This document shows, piece by piece, positions 1-8,252 of a stretch of DNA of 37,965 nucleotides (position 1 is its first letter; every line of letters starts with the position of its first letter). Source of the DNA: Cystobacterineae bacterium (lineage in GTDB: Bacteria; Myxococcota; Myxococcia; Myxococcales; Myxococcaceae); contig WQYA01000015.1 in the NCBI GenBank assembly GCA_009781495.1, positions 1 through 37,965 of the forward strand, written 5' to 3'. Under the pieces are notes generated by a model that was not told the DNA's origin, did no database searches, and saw only the letters and a program-made list of their open reading frames with translations. Both the position numbers and the translations under genes were made by a program.

Positions 1-115
1 AGGGCCCCAGAGGGTGTTTTTTTGGTTACTTTTTTGTCACACAAAAAAGTGACTCGCCGGTAGGCGAAACCTGCAGCGGCCGCGCAGCGGAGACGGCCGG
101 GCCGCAGGCCCAGCA
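1..115. repeat. Left copy of a 115-bp inverted repeat
   Basis: This stretch matches the reverse complement of 37802-37916 without gaps, with about six mismatches by eye; the first 72 bases are identical. It contains a near-perfect palindrome at 25-53 (arms around ACTTTTTTGT and ACAAAAAAGT, loop CAC) and ends in the GC palindrome GGGCCGCAGGCCC at 99-111. It lies downstream of the stop codon of the minus-strand lipoprotein gene, as the right copy lies downstream of the copper receptor gene. No coding potential is seen here. Confidence 0.9.
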
Positions 116-238
116 ACACCCCCCCCTCCAATAAGCTGCCCCGCTAGGGGCGAATAAAACCACTCAATGGGAGACAACTACCCCCCGCCCGGAGGGCAGA
201 AGAATTGTTTTTGGAAACAGCCGGGCCGCAGGCCCAAT
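116..238. repeat. Short GC-rich hairpin modules after a lipoprotein gene
   Basis: The stretch holds a small hairpin GCCCC-GCTA-GGGGC near 137-150, a CCCGCCCGGAGGGC module near 185-200, and a second GGGCCGCAGGCCC palindrome at 223-235 that ends just before the TAA stop of the minus-strand gene. The same modules in the same order recur in the inverted right-end array. Read on the minus strand, the last hairpin would be the first structure after translation ends, so a terminator or RNA-stabiliser role is possible. Confidence 0.65.
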
Positions 239-1090
239 TTATTGAATCTCAATGATGAACGCACCTGCGCTGTTTCTGTTTGCGGCGTCAACATAGAAAT
301 AATAGGTTGTCCTGGTACGGCCTGCGACGCTCAACTCTTCCACCCCCCCGTTGCCCCTGCTGTTAGCCACACCCATGCAGGTGGTATCCCTCGAAAAAAA
401 ACCCCCTCCCCCCCCGTTTCCGCCACACTCGTCCATCGTTATCCAAAGCATCGGGTTATGGTTTTCAAAAGGCGTTACTCTGACACGAAATGTGCCGTTT
501 GTCGTCGGAGCATATGAATAGACCAACTCGTTTCCGAGAGCATTGTTGTTGCCGGCGGCGTTTCTGCAATTGCTCGATGACGAGAGAGAATTTCCATAAT
601 TCGCACTCGCTTTGCTCGTATCCCCATACACCGGGACTCCCAAGAGCAACGTTTGTCCGGGACATTGGTTGTTTGACGGCAGTTCCTTGTCCGAAATGCA
701 CCTGTTGACGGCGCCGTCGCAATACATGTCGGCCATACAGGCGTCGGTTATGCAGTCAAATTCTCTCTGCTCGCCGCAGTTGTCGTTTTCAACAAGCAGC
801 CCGCATTTCCCCTCGTTCCGCATTCGCGCGCAGAATGCCGTTTTTGTCTCGGGGGCGCAGGTGCACGTGTTGGCGCTTTCGTTGCAAACCTGAGTTGCGC
901 TGTCGCAGCATTTTGTGCCGCACACCGTTTGGCCGGCGGCGCAACACAGTGTGCCGTCTGCCGTCTGCTTGCACTCAGACTTCAAGTTTGAGGTTGGCTC
1001 CTCGGACTGCCCGCCAATGAGAATTTCCCCTCCACAAGCCATACTCAGGCCCCAAAGCACCCAAAGGCTCCACAGCTTCCATGCTTTCAT
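239..1090 (-). CDS. Cys-rich lipoprotein with C-terminal beta domain
   Basis: The predicted 283-residue protein starts with a signal peptide ending in a lipobox (LSMAC, Cys19), so it should be a lipid-anchored envelope protein. Residues 36-135 are Cys-rich (CCAAGQTVCGTKCC and similar), a layout common in secreted deltaproteobacterial proteins. Residues 145-283 resemble a PPC-type beta-sandwich: a YSYAPTTNGTFRVRVT strand pair, a paired Cys, and a final YYFYVDAANRNSAGAF strand. No catalytic motif is visible. The ATG is preceded by GGGGAA at good spacing. The C-terminal domain is encoded over unusual homopolymers (T8, G5 and G8 in sense orientation), giving GGGGGFF. The stop codon directly abuts a repeat hairpin. 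The function is unknown; adhesion or substrate binding is only a guess. Confidence 0.85.
   Translation of the reverse strand: MKAWKLWSLWVLWGLSMACGGEILIGGQSEEPTSNLKSECKQTADGTLCCAAGQTVCGTKCCDSATQVCNESANTCTCAPETKTAFCARMRNEGKCGLLVENDNCGEQREFDCITDACMADMYCDGAVNRCISDKELPSNNQCPGQTLLLGVPVYGDTSKASANYGNSLSSSSNCRNAAGNNNALGNELVYSYAPTTNGTFRVRVTPFENHNPMLWITMDECGGNGGGGGFFSRDTTCMGVANSRGNGGVEELSVAGRTRTTYYFYVDAANRNSAGAFIIEIQ
394..415 (-). repeat. Homopolymer cluster inside lipoprotein gene
   Basis: A8, C5, T, C8 on the plus strand lies inside the coding sequence of the lipoprotein at 239-1090. Tracts of this length are prone to slippage and would shift the frame in the C-terminal domain. Confidence 0.8.
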
Positions 1091-1132
1091 TGTGTTCCCC
1101 AGGTCTTAAATGCCGGCTTCTATGTTGTCCAA

Positions 1133-1151
1133 TTGTGAATTTATATCACAA
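1133..1151. promoter_or_regulatory. Palindromic site, possibly a regulator-binding site
   Basis: TTGTGA, seven bases, TCACAA forms a perfect dyad in the 154-bp gap between the divergent lipoprotein and MFS genes. The half-sites equal those of CRP/FNR-type regulators, but the spacer is seven rather than six bases, so the protein that binds it cannot be named. Either gene could be the target. Confidence 0.4.
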
Positions 1152-1244
1152 TATTCTTCCGTTTACAATTGAAACACAAACCCATTCCGCATACAACACG
1201 GAACGTTTTGGGAGTCGGGGCCGAAACAAGCACCGAAATAAGCC

Positions 1245-2456
1245 ATGTCACTTTTTGCCACATTTGCTTCGAAGGATTTTCGCGTCATCGGCACCATCGG
1301 TTTGGCGCACGGCATTTCCCATTTCTTCCACATGGCGATTCCGCCCCTGTTTCTTTTGCTGAGCACGGAGTTTAACGTCTCCTATACGGCGCTGGGCCTC
1401 ATTATGACTTTGTTTGCCATTGCCAGCTGCACCACACAATTTTTCTCCGGCATGTTGGTGGACAGAATAGGCGCATGGCCGGTATTGGCGAGTGGTTTAT
1501 TTTTGCTTGCGGGTGGAACGCTGGCCTGCGCGCTGGCGCCGAATATGATGGCGCTTTATGTGCCGGCCATATTTATGGGCATTGGAAACGGCGTATTTCA
1601 CCCCTGTGACTTTGCTGTCATGAATGCCAACATTGAGGAGCGCCGCCTGGGTTATGCCTATGCCCTTCACGGCGTTAGCGGCAACGTCGGCTGGGCCTTG
1701 GCGCCCATAACAAGCTATGCCTTCTCGACGCATTTCGGTTGGCGCAGCGCTTTGCTGGCCATGGGCATTGTCGGCTTGTTGGTGTTGGTGTTGCTGCTTT
1801 CGCAGCGCCGTTTTCTGAACTCAGAGACGACGTCTCAAGTTGCTTCCAAGAGTGGGGCGCCCCCAACAAGGAGCCGTTGGTTGCAGCGGGCAACTTTATT
1901 GTGTTTTCTGTTTTTGTTGATGCAGGCCTCCGTCAGCATCAGCGTTTCTTCGTTTACGCCCTCCATTTTGCATGAAAGTTTTGCTTTGTCTCCGGCATTC
2001 TCCACCTTGGCGGTTACGGTATATTTGTGGGCTTCTGCCCTGGGTGTTTTGGTAGGCGGCGTGGTTGCAGCACGTGCTTCAAGGCACGTACGGGTGGCGG
2101 TAGGGGGTTTGGTGGCGGCAGCTTTGTCGGCTTTCCCCATTTTTTTCGTCATGGCTTGGCCAGTGTTGCTGTTGAGCTGTTTTGCCCTATTTGGGTTTGC
2201 GGTGGGGATGATTGGGCCCTCAAGAGATATGATAGTCCGCAGCGTAACGCCCAAGGGGGCATCGGGGCGTGTCTATGGTTTTGTCTATTCCGGTGCGGAT
2301 GTGGGGTTTATGGTGGCGCCGCTTCTGGTAGGGTGGATGATTGACCACGGGGTAGGGCGGGGCGTTTATATGGCGCTTTCCGGGTTATTGCTGCTGGCCA
2401 TTTTGACAGCGACTTCCGTTTCCCAACCGCCGGGGCGCCGCTCTGCTTCTCCCTAG
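1245..2456 (+). CDS. MFS transporter, Fsr-like efflux type
   Basis: This 403-residue inner-membrane protein has about twelve hydrophobic segments and belongs to the major facilitator superfamily. The N-terminus (GLAHGISHFFHMAIPPLF) with its conserved His residues, and the loop after TM2 (GMLVDRIGAWPVLASG, the MFS D-R-x-G motif A), resemble the fosmidomycin-resistance (Fsr) branch of drug/small-molecule exporters. A polar linker near residues 190-215 would be the central cytoplasmic loop between the two six-helix halves. The length is normal for the family. The ATG has no clear Shine-Dalgarno sequence. It is divergent from the lipoprotein gene and not in an operon. The substrate cannot be read from the sequence. 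Confidence 0.88.
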   Translation: MSLFATFASKDFRVIGTIGLAHGISHFFHMAIPPLFLLLSTEFNVSYTALGLIMTLFAIASCTTQFFSGMLVDRIGAWPVLASGLFLLAGGTLACALAPNMMALYVPAIFMGIGNGVFHPCDFAVMNANIEERRLGYAYALHGVSGNVGWALAPITSYAFSTHFGWRSALLAMGIVGLLVLVLLLSQRRFLNSETTSQVASKSGAPPTRSRWLQRATLLCFLFLLMQASVSISVSSFTPSILHESFALSPAFSTLAVTVYLWASALGVLVGGVVAARASRHVRVAVGGLVAAALSAFPIFFVMAWPVLLLSCFALFGFAVGMIGPSRDMIVRSVTPKGASGRVYGFVYSGADVGFMVAPLLVGWMIDHGVGRGVYMALSGLLLLAILTATSVSQPPGRRSASP

Positions 2457-2499
2457 GGCTTTTAACCATTAACCATTGTTGGCAAGAGAGCGCGTGCCC

Positions 2500-2528
2500 T
2501 TGAAGAACGCGAAGAAATGTGTTATGCA
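2500..2528 (+). promoter_or_regulatory. Candidate sigma70-type promoter
   Basis: TTGAAG at 2500-2505 and TATGCA at 2523-2528 are separated by 17 bases, about 80 bases upstream of the lipoprotein ATG at 2611. This is a consensus-like match only. Confidence 0.4.
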
Positions 2529-2610
2529 TACCAAGCGTAAAGTCATATAAAGCATATTATTTTTGGTATTTAAGAGGTTTTAGTTTGGAGAGGCCAGGAG
2601 GAGGTTGTTG

Positions 2611-3192
2611 ATGCGACTAGGAAAAATATGTGGCTTAGGTTTGTGTATGGCATGTATGGCTTTGTTGACGGCCTGTCCGGAAACCATTTGTTGTGCCATA
2701 CCGCCGCCTGAATGCACGGTGGGCGACGACAACGACACGTGTACAGAAGGCAGAATTTGCGTGTCGGAATGGGAAGACTCCGAGAGGGGCATATGCAAGT
2801 GGGAGCAGAGCGATTGTGTGAGGAGCAATTACAGCGACGCATGCGCAGAAGGTGAAGTCTGCGTGGTTTTGAAGGGAGGTTTCCGCGATGGCATGTGCAT
2901 GCCAGTGGAAACCGGCAGGCTGTCTGAATGTAGGGTGGGCGATGACGCTCACGCATGCGAAGAAGGTGAAACCTGCATGCCTATGGCGGAAGGTTTCGAC
3001 AAAGGTTTTTGCATACCGGAGCCCAAAGAGCCGGAGGTTATAGCGTGCAGCGCAGAGAATCCCTGCCTTGGCGACGACGAAATGTGTCTGAATGGCTTTT
3101 GCAGGATAACCTGTTCGAAAGACAAACACTGCCCGACCAATTCTTATGTTTGCATAAGCGGCATTTGCATACTTGAATGCGGGACAGTTTAG
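2611..3192 (+). CDS. Small Cys-rich repeat lipoprotein
   Basis: The 193-residue product has a signal peptide with lipobox LLTAC (Cys22). The mature part has three related units of about 30-45 residues with the pattern C-x-x-G-D-D, C-x-E-G-x-x-C, G-x-C (for example CTVGDDNDTCTEGRIC and CRVGDDAHACEEGETC; the middle unit is more divergent). A C-terminal cluster CSAENPCLGDDEMC follows, continuing as a C-x(n)-C series typical of disulfide-rich surface modules. I chose the ATG at 2611 rather than TTG codons at 2605 and 2608 because AGGAGG at 2597-2602 is optimally spaced from it. The gene is monocistronic between the MFS gene and the repeat-led lipoprotein. No enzyme motif is seen; the function is unknown. 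Confidence 0.85.
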   Translation: MRLGKICGLGLCMACMALLTACPETICCAIPPPECTVGDDNDTCTEGRICVSEWEDSERGICKWEQSDCVRSNYSDACAEGEVCVVLKGGFRDGMCMPVETGRLSECRVGDDAHACEEGETCMPMAEGFDKGFCIPEPKEPEVIACSAENPCLGDDEMCLNGFCRITCSKDKHCPTNSYVCISGICILECGTV

Positions 3193-3224
3193 AGTCTCTT
3201 TGGGGGGTTGAAGGCCTCATTCGC

Positions 3225-3591
3225 GGGCCTGCAGCTCGGGGTATTTGCCGTCAACGCAGGCAAATACCCCACATAACACCCTGGCAGGAAGCTAACCCGG
3301 CATTTGCAGTTTGCGCCTAATGTGCGGAAATTTCCTCCATTAAGCCACAAATAACGACATAACCTATGGACTTACATAGTCTTTTTTAGACGCTTTCCCA
3401 AAAGTGAGACGCCGTGCTCTCTTCTAAGTGACTGTTTTTATTTGGGAGGGATATTGGCATACAGTTTGCTTCGAAAATAATTTATAACCCCAAACCCCGA
3501 GAAACGAAAATGCATATTCAAGTGAAGAGAAGCTGTTCCGAAAGGAGGCATGGCCCTACTTTTGGCTTGTTGTTGGCTTTGGCGATGACGT
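3225..3591 (+). repeat. Leader/signal-peptide cassette, copy A
   Basis: This 367-bp direct repeat has copy B at 5931-6297. The two have no indels and about 17 mismatches by eye, clustered near 3248-3262 and 3341-3353. It includes a degenerate GGGCCTGC repeat palindrome, a 12-bp-arm hairpin at 3238-3270, a CTATG/CATAG hairpin followed by a T-run near 3365-3388, a candidate promoter, and the first 27 codons of the downstream lipoprotein gene. It ends four codons before the lipobox Cys. Confidence 0.95.
3454..3483 (+). promoter_or_regulatory. Candidate promoter in leader cassette A
   Basis: TTGGCA at 3454-3459 and TAATTT at 3478-3483 are 18 bases apart and lie just upstream of the ATG at 3510. 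The same sequence stands in cassette B at 6160-6189, so both lipoprotein genes would be co-regulated. The ribosome-binding site before the ATG is weak. Confidence 0.4.
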
Positions 3592-5627
3592 TTTCGGCAT
3601 GTGGAGACAACAACGACAACAAAAAGAATAACAATAACAACATTGTCAACAATGACGACCACAAGAATAACAACGGCAACAACAACGGCAACAACAACAG
3701 CAATACTGAAGAGTCTGAATTATTTATGCCATTAGCCATGGGCTTGAGCAACAGTCCCGTGCCGGCTGACGACTATAAAGATGCAACTCCAGCGCAATGG
3801 GAGCAAATTGAAAAAATAAAGAAAAGACAAACGACAGCATCTGTTTCACTTACTCGTGTGGACATAAATGCTTTCAAAACAGACAATATCCTCATCTCAT
3901 TGTCATCACATAAAAAACTTTTGTTTTCCAAAAAACATTTTGAAGCCAAGGACGCGAACAACTTCACTTGGTCCGGAAGCATTTCGGGCGGTTCTTCTAC
4001 AAGCACATTTGTTGTTCGTGATGGAAATACAGCAGGAAGCATTCGTGATGGAAATAACGAGCTTTATCGCATTGAACCTATTGGTGAGAGTGTTCATGCA
4101 TTGGTTAAAATAGACGAATCAAAATTCCCTCCTTGTGCAGAACCTCTTCATGATGATACATATGGAACACAGAACGATGCTCCATCTGCAAGCGTTGGAA
4201 CATTGGATGTCGCAACAGCTGCAAATCCTGCTGAAATAGATGTGTTGGTTGCTTTTACGCCTGCAGCGCGCAGAGCGGCGTATATTGATATGGCATTACT
4301 CATCCAACAGGCTGTTGAAGAAACAAACGAATCCTACCAAAACAGCAGCATCCATATACGATTGAGCCTGGTAGACAGTTTGGAGGTTAACTATTCAGAA
4401 GTCGGCAAAGATTATAATACTATTTTGAAAGAGTTTGCCAATATGCAAGAAGTCAAGGATAGGCGTGATGCCAGTGGTGCGGATATGGCAGTACTTATTA
4501 TCGATCAATGGGATTACTGTGGGGTGGCTACTTCTATAAGGGCGAATGCCGACAATGCTTTTGCATTGGTCCATTATGATTGTGCAACAGGCTATTATTC
4601 ATTTGCGCACGAGCTGGGTCACCTACAAGGGGCTCGACATGACGAACGAACAGACCCTACAACTTCTCCCTTTGCATATGGGCATGGATATATCCATCCA
4701 TCGACAATACCCCCACAAAATTTTAGAACTGTTATGGCATATGATTGCCCCAGTTTTTATTGTCCCAGAATTGCATATTGGTCAAATCCAGACATCAGTT
4801 ATAATGGCATGACCATAGGAACAGCCCACCTCAATAACAATGCCCGCGTCTTGAATGAAACAGCACAAAGTGTGGCTGGGTTTAGGCCAAAATATACGAA
4901 TGTGGCTGCAGGAGCCTCCCAACTCAATACCGGCGAGAGATTAAGCCCAGGCCAGAGTTTGGTTTCACTCAACGGCCAATATCAACTCCTCATGGAGGCA
5001 GATGGCAACCTGGTGCTTTCAACAGTGCCTGGAAACCAACCTCTTTGGGCCTCAGCGACCGGTGGCAACCCTGGTGCTTACGCGCAAATGCACTATAATG
5101 GGGACTTTGTCGTCTACAGTGTGGCGGGCAAAGTGCTTTGGGCAACGGGTACCAACGAGTTTTGGGCAACGAGTGTCCACGGCGTTACGGCAAACGTCGC
5201 CCTGCAGGACGACGGTTCATGGGGTGTCTATGCAAATGCTGAGCAACTTATATGGCGAAACCGGACTCCGTTCTCGCTCACAGGACCTGTAGCAATATTA
5301 CAATCAGGCCAGAGCTTGGCTTTTGGCAAAACAATACTCAGCATGAATGCCGATGGCAATCTGGTGCTTGACGGGGCTAATAACAATGACTGCGTCGTTC
5401 CCTGGACAAACTCTGGCACCGGCGGCAACCCTGGCGCTTATATGGTTCTGTCGGGTGACGGCATCGCCATTTATAACGCAGCAGGCGACCAATTGCTCTG
5501 GCACAGCACCAGCCAGATTGGCCCTACGAAGAACGTGACAGCCCTCCAGCTACGAAGCGAAGGCAGATTTGTTCTTTATGGCAATAACATGGATGACACC
5601 TGGTGGTTCCCATGCTCTGCTAAATGA
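3510..5627 (+). CDS. Lipoprotein metalloprotease with two B-lectin domains
   Basis: This 705-residue predicted surface lipoprotein has signal peptide 1-30, lipobox FSAC and Cys31. An Asn-rich low-complexity linker follows (about 32-66), then a prodomain-like segment. The metzincin peptidase domain is at about 235-465: zinc motif HELGHLQGARHD at 367-378 (three His plus catalytic Glu368) and the Met-turn VMAYDC around Met409. Together with the WSNP segment these resemble the reprolysin-like/peptidyl-Asp metalloendopeptidase (M72) group. Residues about 475-585 and 592-703 are two bulb-type (GNA-like) mannose-lectin domains, with MEADGNLVLS and MNADGNLVLD motifs. The family knowledge suggests glycan-targeted proteolysis outside the cell; the substrate is unknown. 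The 5' region and first 27 codons are shared with the gene at 6216. Confidence 0.9.
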   Translation: MHIQVKRSCSERRHGPTFGLLLALAMTFSACGDNNDNKKNNNNNIVNNDDHKNNNGNNNGNNNSNTEESELFMPLAMGLSNSPVPADDYKDATPAQWEQIEKIKKRQTTASVSLTRVDINAFKTDNILISLSSHKKLLFSKKHFEAKDANNFTWSGSISGGSSTSTFVVRDGNTAGSIRDGNNELYRIEPIGESVHALVKIDESKFPPCAEPLHDDTYGTQNDAPSASVGTLDVATAANPAEIDVLVAFTPAARRAAYIDMALLIQQAVEETNESYQNSSIHIRLSLVDSLEVNYSEVGKDYNTILKEFANMQEVKDRRDASGADMAVLIIDQWDYCGVATSIRANADNAFALVHYDCATGYYSFAHELGHLQGARHDERTDPTTSPFAYGHGYIHPSTIPPQNFRTVMAYDCPSFYCPRIAYWSNPDISYNGMTIGTAHLNNNARVLNETAQSVAGFRPKYTNVAAGASQLNTGERLSPGQSLVSLNGQYQLLMEADGNLVLSTVPGNQPLWASATGGNPGAYAQMHYNGDFVVYSVAGKVLWATGTNEFWATSVHGVTANVALQDDGSWGVYANAEQLIWRNRTPFSLTGPVAILQSGQSLAFGKTILSMNADGNLVLDGANNNDCVVPWTNSGTGGNPGAYMVLSGDGIAIYNAAGDQLLWHSTSQIGPTKNVTALQLRSEGRFVLYGNNMDDTWWFPCSAK

Positions 5628-5930
5628 AACGCATGAGGCCCCCAAAGAAATTCAGGACAGCCCATATGGAGCACCGAGGACATTCACTGTGAAAAAAGCA
5701 TAGGCTTCATGCAGTGAATTGCCCCATTCAAGAAAGACGCCGGGTGGATATATGAAAACATCCACTCGGTAGCGTTTTGGCTTAGGCACTTTCGGGACTG
5801 GGTTTTTATTTTGCCTCCCAGCGAGTGCCTTTGGGGGGGTTGTTTTTGCCTTGGCAGACGGCCATCTGTATTTAGGAACATTTCTTTTCCTCATACGGGC
5901 GGCTATTTGTCGCTATTCGCGCATCTATAT
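5628..5930. other. Intergenic gap without a convincing gene
   Basis: The 303 bases between the metalloprotease stop and cassette B hold only small open frames without a ribosome-binding site or recognisable product. An imperfect inverted repeat (GGCACT near 5785, AGTGCC near 5825, with inner CTGGG/CCCAG arms) and T-runs may act as the terminator of the upstream gene. Confidence 0.5.
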
Positions 5931-6297
5931 GGGCCTGCAGCTCGGGGTATTTGCTGCCTATACAGAAAAATACCCCACATAACACCCTGGCAGGAAGCTA
6001 ACCCGGCATTTGCAGTTTGCGCCTAATGTGCGGAAATTTCCTCTGTCGGACCACAAACAACGACATAACCTATGGACTTACATAGTCTTTTTTAGACGCT
6101 TTCCCAAAAGTGAGATGCCGTACTCTCTTCTAAGTGACTGTTTTTATTTGGGAGGGATATTGGCATACAGTTTGCTTCGAAAATAATTTATAACCCCAAA
6201 CCCTGAGAAACGAAAATGCATATTCAAGTGAAGAGAAGCTGTTCCGAAAGGAGGCATGGCCCTACTTTTGGCTTGTTGTTGGCTTTGGCGATGACGT
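5931..6297 (+). repeat. Leader/signal-peptide cassette, copy B
   Basis: Second copy of the 367-bp cassette at 3225-3591, offset by 2706 bases with no gaps. The outer arms of the first hairpin (GGGGTATTT and AAATACCCC) are kept while the inner stem and loop differ. Its 3' end lies in the signal peptide of the gene at 6216. Confidence 0.95.
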
Positions 6298-8213
6298 CCG
6301 TGGGCTGCCCCTCTGAGAAGACGGTGGGCATCCAAAATGTCGACGAACAGGAAGAAAACATAAAAATTAAAAACAAGGAGGGTGAAAACAAAGAGATTGG
6401 AAACAAGGAAGAAGAAAACAAAGAAGAAGAAAACAAGGAGGTTGAAGTCGCCTCCATGGTGCAGGGCATGGTTCTGGACAGCTCCGGCAAAGTCTTGAAG
6501 GACGTGCGTGTGACCAGCGGCACAGTGAGTGTCACCACAGACGATGCGGGAAAATTCATGATTGAGGAGGCGGCTGTTGTCAACGGCCGCAGCGTCATCA
6601 AATTTGAAAAGTCCGGCTATTTCACACTCACACGCTCAGGCGTGAAACAAGAGGAAAGCTACATTCGAGTGATGTTGCACCCCAAAGGTGCCGGCAACAT
6701 CAGTCTGAAACGCACCTTCGACGCCAGGAACCCAACGAATTTAAGCATAAGACCCAGTGGGGCGACAAACGCCATGCAAGTCAATTTGAGGGCTTTGGCT
6801 TTGGCGCGTGCGGATGGCTCGGACTATACGGGCATGGTGACGGCCGACATGGTTTATTTGGACCCCAACAACGGGAATTTCGCAGAGTTGATGCCGGGGG
6901 GAGACCTTGCCGCCATCGACAGCAGCGGCAATGAAGGGATGCTCATTTCCTATGGAATGATTGACGTCAACTTTTCAGACGATGAAGGCAATCCGCTGCA
7001 GTTGAAAAATGGCTCTCCTGCAGAGATGATTTTCCCCCTTCCTGCCGACATGGAAAACGATCCGCCAACCAGCATTCCGCTCTGGCACTTTGACGAAGAG
7101 CAGGGGATTTGGCTTGAAGAAGGTTCAGCCCAGCGGGTTGCAGGGGCCAACGGCACCTATGTATACCAAGGTGAGGCAAAGCATTTCTCGTGGTGGAATT
7201 TGGACATCTACGCAGGAACAGCCACCGTCACAGGCAAAGTCGTCGATTGCAATGGAGAACCCGTGATCAGCACCAAGGTGTCGGGCCATGCAATAGCCAC
7301 GGAGGCGAGAACTGGGAAAACACAAGAGACCATGACCGCAGCACAAATAATTCAGAGTGCATCTGTTTATACAAACAAAGATGGCAACTATACGCTTCGC
7401 ATTCCGATTTGGCACAACTATGTAGGCGCAGACTTATTCTACACAGCGAAGATTAGTGTTATGACCCTTTCTGGAACGGTCACTTTGCCGGAAATCGGCG
7501 TGAAAGAAGCAGAGTCTTTTGTTAATCCAGACATACAAGTGCCTTGCAGCACCGAGACAAGCGGTGGTGATGAGGGAGCTTTCTTCGACACAGACAAAGG
7601 CTCTGTCGCCTATTCGATTTATACTGGCTATTCCTACTATCGCCCTACTACCATCGTCACTTTTGACAACAATGGGGATCGGATTCGTTTGGATTTTCCC
7701 TGGAGATATCCTGATGCTGACGGACTAACCATAATACATAATACAATAATAAAGGATGGTAACAGATGTTTTGAATTTTACTATAGGTCGTGGGGCTGGG
7801 AAGACCGAAGTCTTGACATCGATTGCCACAACACCGCTCTTGCCTATATGGAAATGGCCAAAGCTTCTGCCTATGGCGTTTTTGAAACATCGTGTGCCGT
7901 TGAACCCATATGCTCCATGACTTCTCATATACAAATAGCTGGGAAATCATGTCCGTTTTATACATTGGAAATAGGCCCCACAGGCATCTCCATAGGCGAC
8001 ATAGGCACAAGAAGACAAAACCACGCTTTTTGGAATGGGCTTAGGATGTTGCATGCATACGATAATGACGTCTTGTTGCGTGCAGAGTCAGCCACCCTTG
8101 ATGTTCCACCAGCAGCCTTCAACAGATCGAACCCTCCTCTAAGTCCATGCAATTGGCTGCCTTCATACATTAGGTGCCCTTTGAAATGGCGCGAACAGGT
8201 ACCGCTGAATTAA
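6216..8213 (+). CDS. Lipoprotein with carboxypeptidase-regulatory-like domains
   Basis: The 665-residue predicted lipoprotein has the same first 27 residues as the metalloprotease, then lipobox SVGC with Cys31. A Glu/Lys/Asn-rich linker (about 40-78) made of imperfect NKEEE units follows. Residues about 80-160 look like a carboxypeptidase-regulatory (transthyretin-like) beta domain: GMVLDSSGKVLKDVRV, a GKFMIEEA strand, and a GYFTLTRSGV turn. Residues 165-325 (ending WHFDEEQGIWLEEGSA and KHFSWWNLDI) resemble the central region of CILP/FAM171-type proteins. A second regulatory-like domain (VTGKVVDCNGEPV) starts near 332. The last 200 residues contain several Cys and are not recognised. No catalytic residues are seen; an adhesive or structural surface role is likely but inferred. 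Confidence 0.85.
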   Translation: MHIQVKRSCSERRHGPTFGLLLALAMTSVGCPSEKTVGIQNVDEQEENIKIKNKEGENKEIGNKEEENKEEENKEVEVASMVQGMVLDSSGKVLKDVRVTSGTVSVTTDDAGKFMIEEAAVVNGRSVIKFEKSGYFTLTRSGVKQEESYIRVMLHPKGAGNISLKRTFDARNPTNLSIRPSGATNAMQVNLRALALARADGSDYTGMVTADMVYLDPNNGNFAELMPGGDLAAIDSSGNEGMLISYGMIDVNFSDDEGNPLQLKNGSPAEMIFPLPADMENDPPTSIPLWHFDEEQGIWLEEGSAQRVAGANGTYVYQGEAKHFSWWNLDIYAGTATVTGKVVDCNGEPVISTKVSGHAIATEARTGKTQETMTAAQIIQSASVYTNKDGNYTLRIPIWHNYVGADLFYTAKISVMTLSGTVTLPEIGVKEAESFVNPDIQVPCSTETSGGDEGAFFDTDKGSVAYSIYTGYSYYRPTTIVTFDNNGDRIRLDFPWRYPDADGLTIIHNTIIKDGNRCFEFYYRSWGWEDRSLDIDCHNTALAYMEMAKASAYGVFETSCAVEPICSMTSHIQIAGKSCPFYTLEIGPTGISIGDIGTRRQNHAFWNGLRMLHAYDNDVLLRAESATLDVPPAAFNRSNPPLSPCNWLPSYIRCPLKWREQVPLN

Positions 8214-8252
8214 ATCCAAGCTATGGGTTGCCATAGCCAAGCAACACCCCCA

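Noticed and set aside
1133-1151. Calling the dyad a CRP site
   Set aside because: Spacer is seven bases, not six; kept only as an unnamed palindromic site.
5652-5894. 80-codon minus-strand frame between the two cassette lipoproteins
   Set aside because: No ribosome site, no domain, and an overlapping frame of similar length; composition looks non-coding.
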